DNA of 64,000 nt, from positions 140,047,442 to 140,111,441 of the forward strand of contig OW804096.1 in the NCBI GenBank assembly GCA_942159475.1, written 5' to 3'. This document shows positions 1 through 12,556 of this stretch, piece after piece. Made by a program: the position numbers and the translations under genes. Below the pieces are notes generated by a model. The model searched no databases, was not told the origin of the DNA, and saw nothing but the letters and a program-made list of their open reading frames with translations. Numbering within the stretch: position 1 is the stretch's first letter; every line of letters begins with the position of its first letter. The DNA comes from Sthenelais limicola (lineage: Eukaryota > Annelida > Polychaeta > Phyllodocida > Sigalionidae).

Positions 1-360
1 CATTTACGCTTTAAATATCTGGTCTATATACTTCTAACAGGGAACAAAGCAGATTGGAAATCATCCAATGAAAGAATAACGAGAGCTCTATGCTATAAAC
101 TTCCCCCTATATCCCTTTAGACCTCCTTTTCATCCCATCTCATTGTATTTTATATTGAGCGTATTGCCACGATTACTACACCCCTGTGCTGTTGCTTCCT
201 ATACCTTCAGCATTGTATGTCACACTTGGTCAAAGTGGTGCATAACATGTGAGTTATGTCACCCTGGGGACATACAACAAGTAGGTCCGCCCAAAACGTA
301 AATTACTTCTTTTATCTTTAATTATTTATATTTTTTATTTATTAATGGGGTGTAATAAAT

Positions 361-499
361 ATGGAACAAAGCTCGGGTGAAGTCTGTACACTTGTTAGTG
401 ACCTCGGGAGCGCAGAAGATCTCGGGCTAACGCCCTCTATCTTCCCGCGCTCCCTCGGTCAATAACAAGTGTACAGACTTCTCCCTTGCTAGGTTCCAT
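361..499. repeat. 139-bp fold-back
   Basis: ATGGAACAAAGCTCGGGTGA through TCTGTACACTTGTTA pairs with TAACAAGTGTACAGA through AGGTTCCAT. The loop is around 420-430. Layout (GGAAC arm, GTTCC arm, AT-rich tail) resembles family F. Confidence 0.75.
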
Positions 500-868
500 C
501 TATTTAATTCGTGTTATGTATTACCCCAACTAGTATGGAAATAGTTGGGAAGAGTCGGACTTTTCCACTATAAAACTGTCTCACAGTGATGTTAATTGAT
601 GTAAACTGACTATGCTTCCTTGCCATCCATGGAACATGTAATTACACTTATAAAACAATGGGTTCAATGCCTGGTTTTTCTGTACATGTACTATGAAATA
701 AAAATCTATTTATCTTATTATTAACTATTTGTGCGTTATTGTTGGAATAACCCTTATTTGTAGGCCTACCCAGCGCAGGAACGAGCTTAATATCAGTCAA
801 TGTATGTCTGATCCCCGTCAAGGCTCTCAAGCTGAGATGGTCAAGACCACTGAATATGTTTTTCCTGA

Positions 869-1298
869 TTAAAGCTCATATTATGACTTATACAACTGCA
901 TTTATCAATATTCTGCTATTTTTATATATCGTTATACAAGAGTTACTCATATTATGACTAATAGGACTGAATTTATCAATATTCTGCCGCTGTTATATGT
1001 TTATACAAGAGCTACTCATATTATGACTAATAGGACTGAATTTATCAATATTCTGCCGCTGTTATATGTTTATAAAAGAGTTACACATAATATTATTATT
1101 ATGACTTATAGAACTGGATGTATCAATATTCTGCCGCTGTTATATGGTCATAGAAGAGCTACTCCTTTAGCAAAAACAACTGAATAAAATCCTCTAAAAT
1201 TTTGGGTCAAATTACTCTTAGGTGGATTGGAAAAGAATGGAACAAGCAGTAGCAAATGCTCAGTTTTTGACCGACGTTAGCTGAGAGAGCAGCCTTAA
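869..1298 (-). mobile_element. TTAA-flanked element (family K) with internal tandem expansion
   Basis: TTAAAGCT at 869 and CAGCCTTAA ending at 1298. The unique part (AAATTTTGGGTCAAATTACT) is the reverse complement of sequence in the copy at 28342. Inside are four copies of a 69-bp unit that is single in the other element. Confidence 0.65.
873..1175 (+). repeat. 69-bp tandem repeat, about four units
   Basis: TAGGACTGAATTTATCAATA recurs at 962 and 1031, with diverged units on either side. 69 is a multiple of three, which makes a spurious 77-residue open frame. Confidence 0.85.
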
Positions 1299-1973
1299 AT
1301 AAAATATTTGAAATACAACAACTCACATATAGCGACTGGGTCCTTGTCTAACCCGGGAGTAGCGGCAACTATGTTCTCCAGTGTATCTGGATCCGTCAGC
1401 ATTCTCTCCACCTGGAGAATTAATAGGACACATTTGCTTGAAAATGTTGGAAAGGAGATCAATCATTCCAAAATATTTAGTTCCCTGGGTACCATTGTTT
1501 GTAGTCTGACTATCCATCTTTTCTCGTCTGGATTCCCCCGATTCCCTGCCACTCAACCCCAAGTCACTTGGAAATAATTACAAATCTAATTTAATTATTT
1601 TTGTCAATCATTATCTAACATTGCACTGCCTATCCAGAGCAAGGCTCTAGAAGCTTCAAATAGCTGTAACAGTAGCCGTTTCTCTGAATTAAAAAATATA
1701 AATAAATTCCCATAGGGAGAGAATTTATAAACCGGCTTACAACTACATATCATATGTGTTCCAATTATCCTCATAAAGTGGATACTTATTGATATTGAAA
1801 TGAATATGCCGTTATACCTTATTGTGTCAATGTATGCACCCCTAAATTTTAATTCATTACACCTGTACCTCCTTCCCCCACGGCTGAGTCTAATGAACCA
1901 TTGGTCATTAACCCAGATATAAAGTACTGCCCGGGGCACTGTCTTGTAATGTAGTGTGAGAAACTAAAGGCAA

Positions 1974-2320
1974 TATGGGAGTTGCATAGCCGCCATTTTG
2001 AATCTCGATTCGCATGGAATTATGGGAGTAATGGTACAGTATAAAATCTATAGAAAACATGTTGTCTTTATCTTGGAATATTTATCAGTTGTCCCATATC
2101 AATATCCATGTGTTTTAGATGTTTCTATCACACAAGAGTTCATCATTCCCATCATGCATTTGGTTTCTATAGATCATTTACACAACCTATGATATTGTTG
2201 AAAATATTCTAGCAATTTTCCATGAAATTGTTGCTAAATATGTGTATGTAGGATTTGAACTGAATCCATCCCAGCATGCACTACAATAGACATGCGCAGT
2301 GAGACATGCAACTCCCCTAT
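1974..2320 (-). mobile_element. Family B MITE (about 347 bp)
   Basis: TIRs TATGGGAGTTGCAT and ATGCAACTCCCCTA. Internal marks CCCAGCATGCACT and AAAATGGCGGCTATGC-like ends are shared with the other family B copies. TA at both ends is compatible with a TA target. Confidence 0.8.
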
Positions 2321-2891
2321 TTGCCCAGAGATTCGGTATTCTAGTCGTCGGAAGAATGAAGTCAGAGATCGGTTGTAATCATCAGCCTAAGCCCAAACGA
2401 ATGCAATTCTTTACCGTAGGTTGAATATTTTTTAAAATGTCTGCCAAATATTCAAACTGTCCTTCCACTTACAGTAGATCTATAGGCTGGGTTGATGAGA
2501 GCTGACTGCAACGCTGTCACCACTTGCTGTACCACTGCCGCGTCCATTTTCTCTGTATTGTCAAAAAGGAAAGATTATCTTTGAATTGGATTGAAGTGAA
2601 TGCTTTATTACATGGTTCCCGCGGCCAAGAGCACATTGAATTTAATGACTTTTAATTAATTATTTACATGGTTTTTAATGACTTCTTAGGAGACTTAATG
2701 AAGGGATATTACAATCTTTTTTTAATGTGTTTCATACTAACTTTATAGATAATCTTTTCCTTAGAAAAAGATAGCCACTTCCACACTAAGTTACATAACA
2801 TGACTCAAATCTTATTATATGATGACCCATAAAGAATTAAGGGTCAGGTCATCATAAGAAATTCCGATTATATGTACAAATGGCTTTCACT

Positions 2892-2928
2892 CCGCTAGAA
2901 AGATCTAATAATTAGATCTTTCTAGCGG
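2892..2928. repeat. Perfect 37-bp palindrome
   Basis: CCGCTAGAAAGATCTAAT, a single A, then the exact inverse. A second, looser inverted pair (GATGACCC/GGGTCAGGTCATC) lies about 50 bp upstream. Confidence 0.9.
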
Positions 2929-3148
2929 GCGACATTGAAAGCACTGATACCACATACAGCGAGTCATAAAGCCTGTGTATTTCCCGCTTCATAAATATTT
3001 ATAACATTATTTTATTCTAACATTTGATCTTAATGTATCGTTAAACATTTCCATGTCAAATGAAACGCACCACTATTGTGGAATTTTGGCAATAAAAGTT
3101 GTATTTAAGAATAAATATATATCTTTATTACCAGGACCTGGGTCCACT

Positions 3149-3166
3149 CTCTCTCTCTCTCTCTCT
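3149..3166 (+). repeat. (CT)n microsatellite
   Basis: Short CT tract in otherwise unique sequence. Confidence 0.8.
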
Positions 3167-4397
3167 TTGTTATTTCGGGATAAAAGACGCATTTAGTAAA
3201 TTCTCCTAAATCGTGCAGAAAAATGATACATACGGCACTAGGTATACCTGAGTACATTTAGTATAACCTTAATATAAAAAATCAGTTTGGTGACGATGAG
3301 CAGCATTTTGAAGCTCATCTTTTGTCATATATATTTGGGTTATTTGAAAGGCGAAGGCCAATCGCGCATCTTCAGGCGACTTAAAAGTCACGGTTATAAC
3401 AAATTCGTTTTTATAGGCCTTGATAAATTTAAGAAGTCATAAATAACATCCCTTTCCGCTCCAGGGCCCGGAGGAAGACCACCTTTTCGGTGATCTGGTT
3501 TATCCAATAACATGATCATGTTAGTAGTATAGATATATTTATATCCGTCGGCAAAACATGTTCCTCGGTGGGTGAGAATAGTACTAACCAGGGACATCTT
3601 GGTGCATATAGGAATCGTGCTTCTTGAGAGCATGGACCGTCACCCCAGGCCGAGCTCCATACGACTCCAATGTGTTGTCATCTAATAAACTATGGCCACT
3701 GTATAACAGTTCTACAAACAGAAAGCGTTACAAGTAAGTCTGGATTTCTTGGAAGAGCTGTGAGGGCACAGAAAGAATATTATCCATTTTCCTGTCTATT
3801 GTAACTGTTTATTGAGGAAATAAAAGCATTTATATATTTATATATAAATGTGATGTGTTTCAGGAGAAAAACAAAATCTACCCGGGAAGACCAACACGTG
3901 TTGAAGGGTTTCACCCCTTTTCTTGTAATTTGTTGTACAGGCATTTGAGAAATAATAATAATAATAAAAAAGTTGGAGGTAAGTTAAGTCCGTAGTCAGC
4001 TTAACAACTGCACGGTACTCATTGAACTTGAAGTTTGAATTTAAACGCCAAAGCGTGAATAGAAACGCATTGAATAAGACACGCAATGTTATAGCAACAT
4101 TCAAAGAAATGCGAAACCCTCAACACATAATGATTAGAGAGACAATATCTAGTTTAGATGCAGAGAAAGCAATGATTAAATACAAGGCAATACTTCCTAA
4201 AGATATCTTCTCAATGATAGACATATATACAGTAGTCTGAAATACATTATTATTTACGGAAAATTTGTCTAAAATGTATTAATTCTTAAAATGTCCACAG
4301 CCTTAATACAACATATTTCGAACGGACATGCCCCTCCTTCCAGACAGCCTATTATAGGTATGGAATATTAGAGGTGACAATCTCAACTATTACTACC

Positions 4398-4575
4398 ATA
4401 TGTTCTATCTCAATAGACTCAAAATAAATCCCCGCTTCAACAACTCACAAGTAATTGAAACTTTTAGGGCTCCAGTCGATCGATATGTTCTATCTCAGGA
4501 CTCAGACTCAAAATAAATCCCTGCTTCAACAAGTAATTGAGACTTTTATGACTCCAGTCGATTGGGCCAGACCTA
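4398..4575 (+). repeat. Tandem duplication of about 90 bp
   Basis: GTTCTATCTCA, CTCAAAATAAATCCC, CGCTTCAACAA and CTCCAGTCGAT recur once in the same order. Confidence 0.8.
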
Positions 4576-6806
4576 TGTGTAACCTCAGGGCCCAAATGCA
4601 GATGATTGGGCTCATTGTCAGTCGATAGGGCCCACCGACGATTGAACCCAGCGGCAGGGTAGGGGAACTTTCATACATTCAGCTTTTCGAATATTAGCAT
4701 TGCCAATGTTGACAATGAATTGTTGTTTTAATATATATTAGGCCTAATTATTATACCGATATGGCATCTAGGTAGCTATGATATTCAACTTGTGGATGCC
4801 AGGATGACAGATCATTTATTGTAGGCCCTACATAGACATGGATAGAGTATGTAGGCCTACATATTAGAGAGAGCCGGATAGATAGGAGTAGAGATAGAGG
4901 AGAGGGAAGAAGAGGGAGAGAGACCACTGTCATGCCTGGGCAAAGGCATGTTTGTTTCCCTATTTAGCATACTATTTAAGCGCAGGAGCTATTTCCTATA
5001 GTGTAGAAGTAATTTCTCAAATGCCCTGATGGATTCAAGTTTCGGAAAGACTATCGGAATAAAATTATCAATTGTCACTGTGCTATGTGACACTATGCGC
5101 AGTACTCTTTTTACAATATGAATTATAATTTCTATATTTTTTTAAGTCATACCACCTATATGATATATTATAGATCCTGCTTAATGCTCCCGACAAGATT
5201 AAATGTTAAATATTTAGCAGAATCTAACAATTTATTACCTGTATCTTTAAATGAAATAAGTATATTTTTTTTTCACTTGAGCTCTGTGAGAATATCACGT
5301 ATAACCGTCTCAATGAAATTTATTTAAAGAAAAATAGGATATTTATAATTATAGTAATGAGGACATTTTTTTTTTCACGTTTTGAAAAATATTTTATTCA
5401 GGAAACATCAGATACGGGGCTCACAAATTCAGGTGCTTTTCGTGGCGCACTGATGCTTAGATCTTTATCCATTTAATAATTGCAGAGAGTTAACGCAAAC
5501 ATGTATTATAATGTGATAATAAGAGTCCAATAAATTAATCAGGTGAGGAACGTTTTTTACATGAATAACTTAAGTTCTTACTGGTGAGTAATTTGGCGAG
5601 ATTTGATGATGTTACAGATAATGATATGGGATGGGGTGGATGTTACAAAGTATGACAGTATCACACAGTACATGGTAGGGGCGTGGTTATTATAACACAT
5701 TTAGCTAAGTATTTGTTTGTATTATGAGACCACTATGTGTCGGAGCGTATAGTCGCTATAGGTGGGCATAATGCCTTATTCCCGAAGAAAAAGAACACGA
5801 ACATGGGGCATATGCAGACAGGGATACCATATATAATTTACACTCTGGTACTCTCACCCAAGAATGGATAGTGGATTAGCCTACCTCTCCATACATGTAT
5901 TTAAATATTAAGTAAATGTCTCTTAAGTAGGATGTTGAAATAGGAGTATTTGGTAACCTGCTCCAGAGGTACATCATTCAGTCTTATGGCAATTTTTAGT
6001 TTTCCAACCTTCTTTTTCATGATGTGGGGGTCTTGGCTGTATCCCAGAAGTGTAAGCTGTTATGGACAGCTTATCTCAAGTATAAAATGCGGGTTTTCCG
6101 TGTAAAATGTATCGTATAGTGCTACTCCCGAAAGACAGAGTCACAGATGGAAAATTGAAGAGATAGAAACCGGGGATAGAAACAGATACTGAGACAGAGA
6201 AGGAAAGACATGCACTCATTAATAAACCATCCAACGATAGCCATTTCCTTCAGTTATATTAAATATAAGAAATCATAAGAACGCGATGGCAAAGAACAAA
6301 ATTGATACCATTCATACAATATTCCAGGGCCAACAGTGAACATAGTCATAATAAACAATGAATGACTAAGGACATGAGCGATAATAGGCGAAATAAAAAC
6401 GAGTACAGTAAAAAGATGCATTTTTACCAACCTATTTCATGTTGAGGGAGTCCGATTTCTTTTGACGCAAGTTTCCGAAACTCTGATACTTTAGCAGAGG
6501 CATTGATGCCGCTAATCTTCAAACGAGAGCCTTTTCCTGAAGTACGATTACAGAGGTAGAAAGAAGCCATTTTTGTTGACGACGAAGTACTCTACCGTAG
6601 ACGGCGCCACATTCGATAGATATTACACACACAACACTAGGTGGCGGCATAGTCGAAACGGGTTTAATCATTTCGCGCCTCGATCCTATCCTAAATGACT
6701 GGGTGGCAGTATGAATTAAGGATCGTTCATAGCGTTCTCAAATCAGCGGTTCAAGGGAATAGCGCTGGACAGATATGTGTAAATTTGAGAGAGAGATACA
6801 GGGAGT

Positions 6807-6811
<5 letters not shown>

Positions 6812-6861
<50 letters not shown>

Positions 6862-6900
6862 GAGAGAGAGAGAAAGGAGAGATAGAGAGAGTGGTGGGGG
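6812..6900 (+). repeat. (GA)n microsatellite
   Basis: About 45 GA units with AAAGG interruptions. A second (GA)n tract of about 30 bases lies at 7171-7201, followed by (GT)n and a G run. Confidence 0.95.
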
Positions 6901-7167
6901 AGGAGGGGAACTGTAGCCTACTGAGTAGGCCTACTGTCATGCCAAAGAACTTTGACTATAGGCTGGTAGTTCATGTGTAAGAAATCCAGATTATACAATA
7001 GTTCTATAGTCGTACATATTTAGGGACCGACAGACAGGCAGAAACACAAAGAGAGATGAGAAATAGCATACAGAGAGAGGCAGAGTGACGGACCCAAGCT
7101 GCGGATGGATAGTGGGTCTGGGAGAGACTATAGCGGATCGTGGATATAGTGGGTCTATGGATGGATT

Positions 7168-7206
<39 letters not shown>

Positions 7207-7392
7207 TGGGTGTGTATGTGTGTGTGTGGGGGGGGGGGAGCAGAGTCATTCAAATCAGTAAATATAGACGCCATACCTCTCTAATATTACTAGATTCTTC
7301 AATTGTCTACCTTCTTAAATGTAATAACAACAGGGAGTATAATGGTATAATATTCAACAGACGATTATTAACAGGACTTAGGAATATAATGA

Positions 7393-7627
7393 GGGTCAGA
7401 TTTTCAGAAAATGTACAATTCAAATTCGCCAATCTTCTCAAATGACCCAAATTTCAGACGAAAATAAAGTTCAAAATACAGTTCAACCTAACCAAACAGA
7501 CAGCTAGAATCAATGCAATGCATAATATACTCGAATTTACCTAGTATTGGCCAAATTGCAGCCTAATTTAGCAGAATGTAGTAAATGTATGGAGCTGCTA
7601 ATTGTACATTTTCTGAACATCTGACCC
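7393..7627. mobile_element. Family A MITE copy 1 (235 bp)
   Basis: Starts GGGTCAGATTTTCAGAAAAT and ends with the inverted complement (TTTCTGAACATCTGACCC). Subfamily A1, marked by GACGAAAATAAAGTTCAAAA. No matching 4-bp duplication remains (ATGA/ATAT). Confidence 0.9.
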
Positions 7628-7971
7628 ATATACGATTAACTATAATTTAAGTTAACCGGGATTTATCTAGAAAGACCAGTTTGGAATGTATTAGAAAATA
7701 AATAATATTGAAATAAAATCTCAAATTTTTAAACATTTTAATTAAGGTTACACTATCGTGTCCGTATCAGATGGTTCTCAACACTGTTATAAGCATCGTG
7801 TTATTGTTGTGTGTTTTCCCCCAATATTCTATTGTTTTATCCTATCAGTTACATATATACACAGAGAAAATGAAACGAGTCTTTGTGACTAGCTAGTGTC
7901 ATGGAGACTATTTGGCGGAGGCCGTTCCCAGCAATGAAACATAGGCATACTTTAATACCTATGAGAGACAC

Positions 7972-8198
7972 GGGTCAGATTTTCAGAAAATGTACAATTC
8001 GCCTTCACCAGTCCACTTAAATAACCCATATTTGAGACAGAAATGAGCTTCAAAATGCAGTTTAACATAACAGAACTGATACTTTAAACCAATGCGGCAC
8101 TGAATATACTCAGATATACCCGGTATTCATCATTTTTCAGCGTAATTCAGCAGAATTTCCTAGATCTGAAAATTGTACATTTTATGAAAATCTGACCC
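7972..8198. mobile_element. Family A MITE copy 2 (subfamily A2)
   Basis: Same termini; interior of the A2 type, marked by GAGCTTCAAAATGCAGTTTA. The flanks ACAC/ATTT do not match. Confidence 0.88.
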
Positions 8199-8243
8199 AT
8201 TTATATGATCATTGTTATACGAAATAAGTGGACTTGTGAATAT

Positions 8244-8478
8244 GGGTAAGATTTTCAGAAAATATACAATTCAACTTCGCCAATCTTCTCAAATAACCCA
8301 AATTTCAGACGAAAATAAAGTTCAAAATACAATTCAACCTAACCAAACGGATTGCTAGAATCAATGCAATGCCGAATATTCTCGAATTTACCTACTATTG
8401 ACCAAATTGCAGTGTAATTTAGCAAAATCTACTAAATGTGTAGAGCTGCCAATTTTACTTTTTCTGAAAATCTGATCC
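8244..8478. mobile_element. Family A MITE copy 3 (A1, 235 bp)
   Basis: Begins GGGTAAGATTTTCAG and ends CTGAAAATCTGATCC, one change in each terminus. Lies only 45 bp after copy 2. Flanks ATAT/ATAA. Confidence 0.88.
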
Positions 8479-9742
8479 ATAAGATCATTGAGCGATATGC
8501 CCAATATGTATTTATCTGATAAAGAGATGTTTTATTATAACACTACCAATGGTTGGTTGATTTGATATTCGTCTTAATATGTACAAGGAATATATTATGG
8601 GTAAGAACGGTGATGCTTGTTTGTGAAGAGTGATCAACATACAGGAAAACATGTAGAGCTGGGGGATGCAATGAATATCTGAAGAACCTAATTAAGAACT
8701 TAGTTAATAACTGATTAAGAACCTATCTAAGAAAAAATGACCCAAAATGCAAATTTTGGATTAAAAGGGACACAGTACGTCTGTCACTTCGTTTGGGGCT
8801 GTGAGGAAAACTGCAACCGATTAAGATTTTTTAAAGATTTTTAAGTTTTTTTTTGTTTCAAGCGTTGTGGGAAATGGTAAGAACGTGAATGAGGGATAGT
8901 GGTATTTTGAAGGTGGTTGAGGAGGTTAGGCTAATCGCCTTGCCCCCATGTTCACAAACAACATTTTGTTCCAATATGAATCCCATTTATATTTCATAAT
9001 TATATTCCGAAAGTTATTCAATAATGAAATATGATTTTATCAAATGATATTGTCATACAAGCATGTTTTTATGAGGTGAAAGTCAAACTACGAATGGTTG
9101 AATATATGACAACATGGTAAAGATCGAGGAAAGGAAGACAGAAAGTGAGAGTGTCAAAGAGCATCAATATATAAATATCATGTTAAAAATTTTACGCTCT
9201 TTGAGAGAGTGGAGAACATAGAAATGCAGATATGAACCACGGGTGAAAATGATTAAAGGTAAACTACGTGATAGGAACCAACGCCATAATTAGTTAGAAA
9301 CAGTGTATTGAGGCCGACTGTGGCTTGAGATACAGAAAATCAGAGAATATAAAAAAAAACACACAAAAAAAATGAGTTACAAAAATACTCGAAGGTGTGA
9401 TACATCTTTAGGATTGCATATGCCAAGATGGCAAGCTAAAAAAAATAAAATTGATTAGAAAAAAAAGGAATGATCGACAAAGCTAATGTTATGGCGTATT
9501 AAAAGTTTACTGCCAAAATAACCCATACTGAGGGTATGGAACAGGAAATTACACCCAGCTCGCGTCCTTGGAAATAAATTAAAGTTGATACATTTGTTGG
9601 TTTATTTTTATATCATATATCTTGATTCAAAGTATCATTCACATTTTTTATTTTGTGTATTGAACCATATTAGGTGTCGACAAAATTGATTATATTTTTT
9701 TATTGTTTTCCACATACCCGATATAGCACGCCTATTATATAT

Positions 9743-9977
9743 GGGTCAGATTTTCAGAAAATGTACAATTGGCAGATCTACACATTTAGGAAATTCTCTC
9801 AAATTAGGCTAAGAAATGAAGAATATCGGGAATATCTGAGTATATTTGGGATCGCATTGATTTAAAGTATCAGTTCTGTTATGTTAAACTGCATTTTGAA
9901 ACTCATTATTGTCTTAAATGTTGGTTATTTGAGATGATTGGTGAAGGCGAATTGTACATTTTCTGAAAATCTGACCC
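9743..9977. mobile_element. Family A MITE copy 4 (A2, inverted, 235 bp)
   Basis: Opposite orientation to copy 2. Intact termini with a perfect ATAT target duplication on both sides. Confidence 0.9.
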
Positions 9978-10406
9978 ATATATGGGTTTTCATCTGTCAT
10001 TAATCAGTTATCAACCACCACTTTCGAACTTGAACTGTACTGTATTTGACATAAAAACTGCTAATACATCGATTGAAGCCAAAATTGATTGATTAGGAAT
10101 TCAGATTACTAATGAAATCAACATGTTTTGACAAAGCACGTCTGACCATAAACAATTGTTTTCATATCAGAGAGATCAACTCTGAGATATCTGTGCTTTA
10201 TGCTTAATTGGGTTTCCATGAATCAGAATGTGCCCTAAAATCGTTTTTATTTGACCTAAGATGTCAGTGTATTGTGTTCAGAGTTATTAGTAAACGTTCA
10301 AGGTCAAAGGTCTTTAATTATATATTATGGTATTTTGCAAATAACTCTGGAAAGAAAAGAAAAGAATAAAAAAACATGATTTATAAATGATCATAATAAA
10401 AATAAT

Positions 10407-10530
10407 CTTAAGTTGATGGAGCACCAAAACCAGAAAGTGAGCAGATTAATTGAAGTTGTTTTTGTTATTCTATAGTTGGTTTGATTCTGGTAACGTTTCG
10501 GTTCTACAGGTTGAACCTTCTTCAGGAAAT
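10407..10530 (-). mobile_element. Penelope-like 3' end with hammerhead-like motif (inverted copy)
   Basis: On the - strand: CTGAAGAAGGTTC, loop, GAACCGAAACGTTACC, then a stretch ending CTGGTTTTGGTGCTCC. It is homologous along its length to 11080-11210. Confidence 0.45.
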
Positions 10531-10541
10531 ATTTTACATAT

Positions 10542-10776
10542 GGGTCAGGTTTTCAGAAAATGTACAATTCAAATTCGCCAATCCTCTCAAATAACCCAAA
10601 TTTCCGACGAAAATAAAGTTCAAAATAGAGTTCTACCTAGCCAAACAGATTGCTAGAATCAATGCATTGACGAATATACTCGAATTTACCTAGTATTTAC
10701 AAAATTGCGGCCTAATTTTGCAGAATCTACTAAATGTGGACAGCTGCCAATTGTACATTTTCTAAAAATCTGACCC
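10542..10776. mobile_element. Family A MITE copy 5 (A1, 235 bp)
   Basis: ATAT duplicated on both sides. Inserted between two inverted hammerhead-like elements. Confidence 0.9.
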
Positions 10777-11079
10777 ATATGATTCTTATAGGGGGGGGGG
10801 GGGGTACAATACCAACAACATTTGGATAGATATAGCCTACTGCCTCGTAAAGTATAATAGTAAACTCAGTTACCGCCACTATAATGATGGGTTTACAACA
10901 TTTATATTTAAACACAGTGCAGGGTCGAAAGAGGTGGAGACAGAGAGGGAAGGTTAGACTAGCACCAAGTCCCTCAGCCTATCTCAACGGGCACACAACT
11001 TGGAATTTAAACAAGCTTGGGCCCTCTCTGGGCTTTAATTCCTCAGTCGAGGCCGTAGTGGCTCTAACATGAGCATATT

Positions 11080-11210
11080 TGTTCATTCCCTGAAGAAGGT
11101 TCGACTGAGAACCGAAACGTTGGAATCACACCTTCAAATTAACTATACGTTAATAAAAAAAACACCACTTCATAAAACCTGCTGTTGTCCAGTTTTGGTG
11201 GTCTACCTAC
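11080..11210 (+). mobile_element. Penelope-like 3' end with hammerhead-like motif
   Basis: CTGAAGAAGGTTC, loop GACTGA, GAACCGAAACGTTGG, then AACTATACGTTAATAAA and CCAGTTTTGGTGGTC. Such CTGANGA...GAAAC cores at the ends of Penelope-like retroelements are known hammerhead motifs; here an unpaired A before stem II departs from the canonical fold. Confidence 0.45.
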
Positions 11211-11683
11211 AAATTCTTTTTTATAATTCTGTTGGGTTTTTTTTAACAAAAAAAGAATCAAAGACATGCACAAGTCTAAGGAAAGGTAAATCATTGCAGT
11301 GGACAACATAATATTGTTGAGCCCAAAAGGAGGAAAACGCACACACTTCACTCACTCTTCCACCATTCCCCCCCCCTCCCACTTCCCGCGACAAACGTAC
11401 CATTCCTTCAGTTCACGGAAATGTCATTGACCATTAGTTCCAAATGCCATTAAATTTCTTACCATTGTTTGTGTGTAAACTAATTCTCTGCATTATTGAT
11501 AAATAATGATACCCGCTAAGTAGCGAATACTTAGGTCACTAAAAGCTTCACCTGTTGTGTCTAGAGTATGTTAATGACTATAGCATCATGATATCATGGA
11601 GGACATGATTGAACCGGTTTTACTCACGGCACTGGACAATAAAACATGTCAACACAGCGCCTCCAGCAACTACAAAGTTATAT

Positions 11684-11918
11684 GGGTCAGATTTTCAGAA
11701 ATTGTACAATTCAACTTCCCCAATCTTCTCAAATAACCCAAATTTCAGACGAAAATAAAGTTCAAAATACAGTTCAACCTAACCAAACAGATTGCTACAA
11801 TCAATGCAATGCCGAATATACTCGAATTTACCTAGTATTGGCCGAATTGCAGCCTAATTTAGCAGAATTTACTAAATAAGTACAGCTGCCAATTGTACAT
11901 TTTCTGAAAATCTGACCC
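11684..11918. mobile_element. Family A MITE copy 6 (A1, 235 bp)
   Basis: Intact termini; flanks ATAT/GTAT, one mismatch. Confidence 0.9.
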
Positions 11919-12060
11919 GTATGCTGTCAATAGCCGATCGAGAACCATGCATAATTTACAACCTTGTGGTTAGAAATAACATTATGTAGCTTATTGAAGC
12001 GCCAATCGGGTTCGGATGTGTGTGTGGGTCGAAATGAATATGTACGGACTTATGCAAATG

Positions 12061-12190
12061 TAGATAATTTACACAAGCTATGATATTGGTGAAAAGATCC
12101 TTGCATTTTTCGATAAAAATGTTGCTAAATATTTGCAGGTCAGATTTCAAACTGAATCCATCCCAGCATGCACTGTAATAGACATGCTAC
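12061..12190 (-). mobile_element. Partial family B element
   Basis: Retains the block from the GATATTGGTGAAAAGAT region to CATCCCAGCATGCACTGTA; one terminus and about half the element are missing. It ends about 100 bp upstream of the probable gene 1 5' UTR. Confidence 0.65.
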
Positions 12191-12347
12191 CACAATTACA
12201 CCGCCCAACCTCCCCTGACCTCTAATATTGAGTGACCCTACAACGATGGGAATCCAATCGGTTCATCCGCAGGTAGGATTATACAAAACCTTAATATCAA
12301 CCTGTGGGATGGACAGTGTGTTACCGACTCTGGAAGAGACTACAGTG

Positions 12348-12368
12348 ATGTCGTGCTTCCATCCCTGA
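12348..12368 (+). other. Short upstream ORF in the putative 5' UTR of gene 1
   Basis: ATG at 12348 opens a six-codon frame (MSCFHP) closed by TGA at 12366-12368, about 100 bases before the main start. If the transcript begins upstream of it, it could dampen translation. That the region is transcribed is inferred only from its position next to exon 1. Confidence 0.3.
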
Positions 12369-12471
12369 GACCTGTCATCCCGAGAGCTAGATAGAGAGCT
12401 TCAGCACCAAACCTCAAGACTTCAAAAAGAAGGGATTGTACCTTCTTCAACTGCTTTCTCTACAACCCAAG

Positions 12472-12556
12472 ATGAGGGGGAAGATCTGGGTTATTATTCT
12501 GCTATTCGCCTCCGCTACACAGCTAAGAGCAGAGGACGCCGGTCCCCCATCAAAAG
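12472..12556 (+). CDS. Gene 1 coding exon 1 (signal peptide)
   Basis: 85 nt encoding 28 codons plus one base. The ATG sits in CCCAAGATGAGG with A at -3. The product begins MRGKIWVIILLF and continues through a signal peptide to AEDAGPPSK. The exon ends at AAAG followed by GTATTT, a usable donor in phase 1 that matches the acceptor at 28996. Sequence upstream to about 12290 looks like unique 5' UTR; I could not place a transcription start. Confidence 0.8.

Larger units (their letters stand above)
2929..6690. other. Non-coding stretch
   Basis: Apart from the CT tract, the tandem duplication at 4398 and a TGTGATGTGTTTCAG family C-like start near 3849, I see no supported gene. Open frames are under 90 codons and lack recognisable domains. 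Confidence 0.6.
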
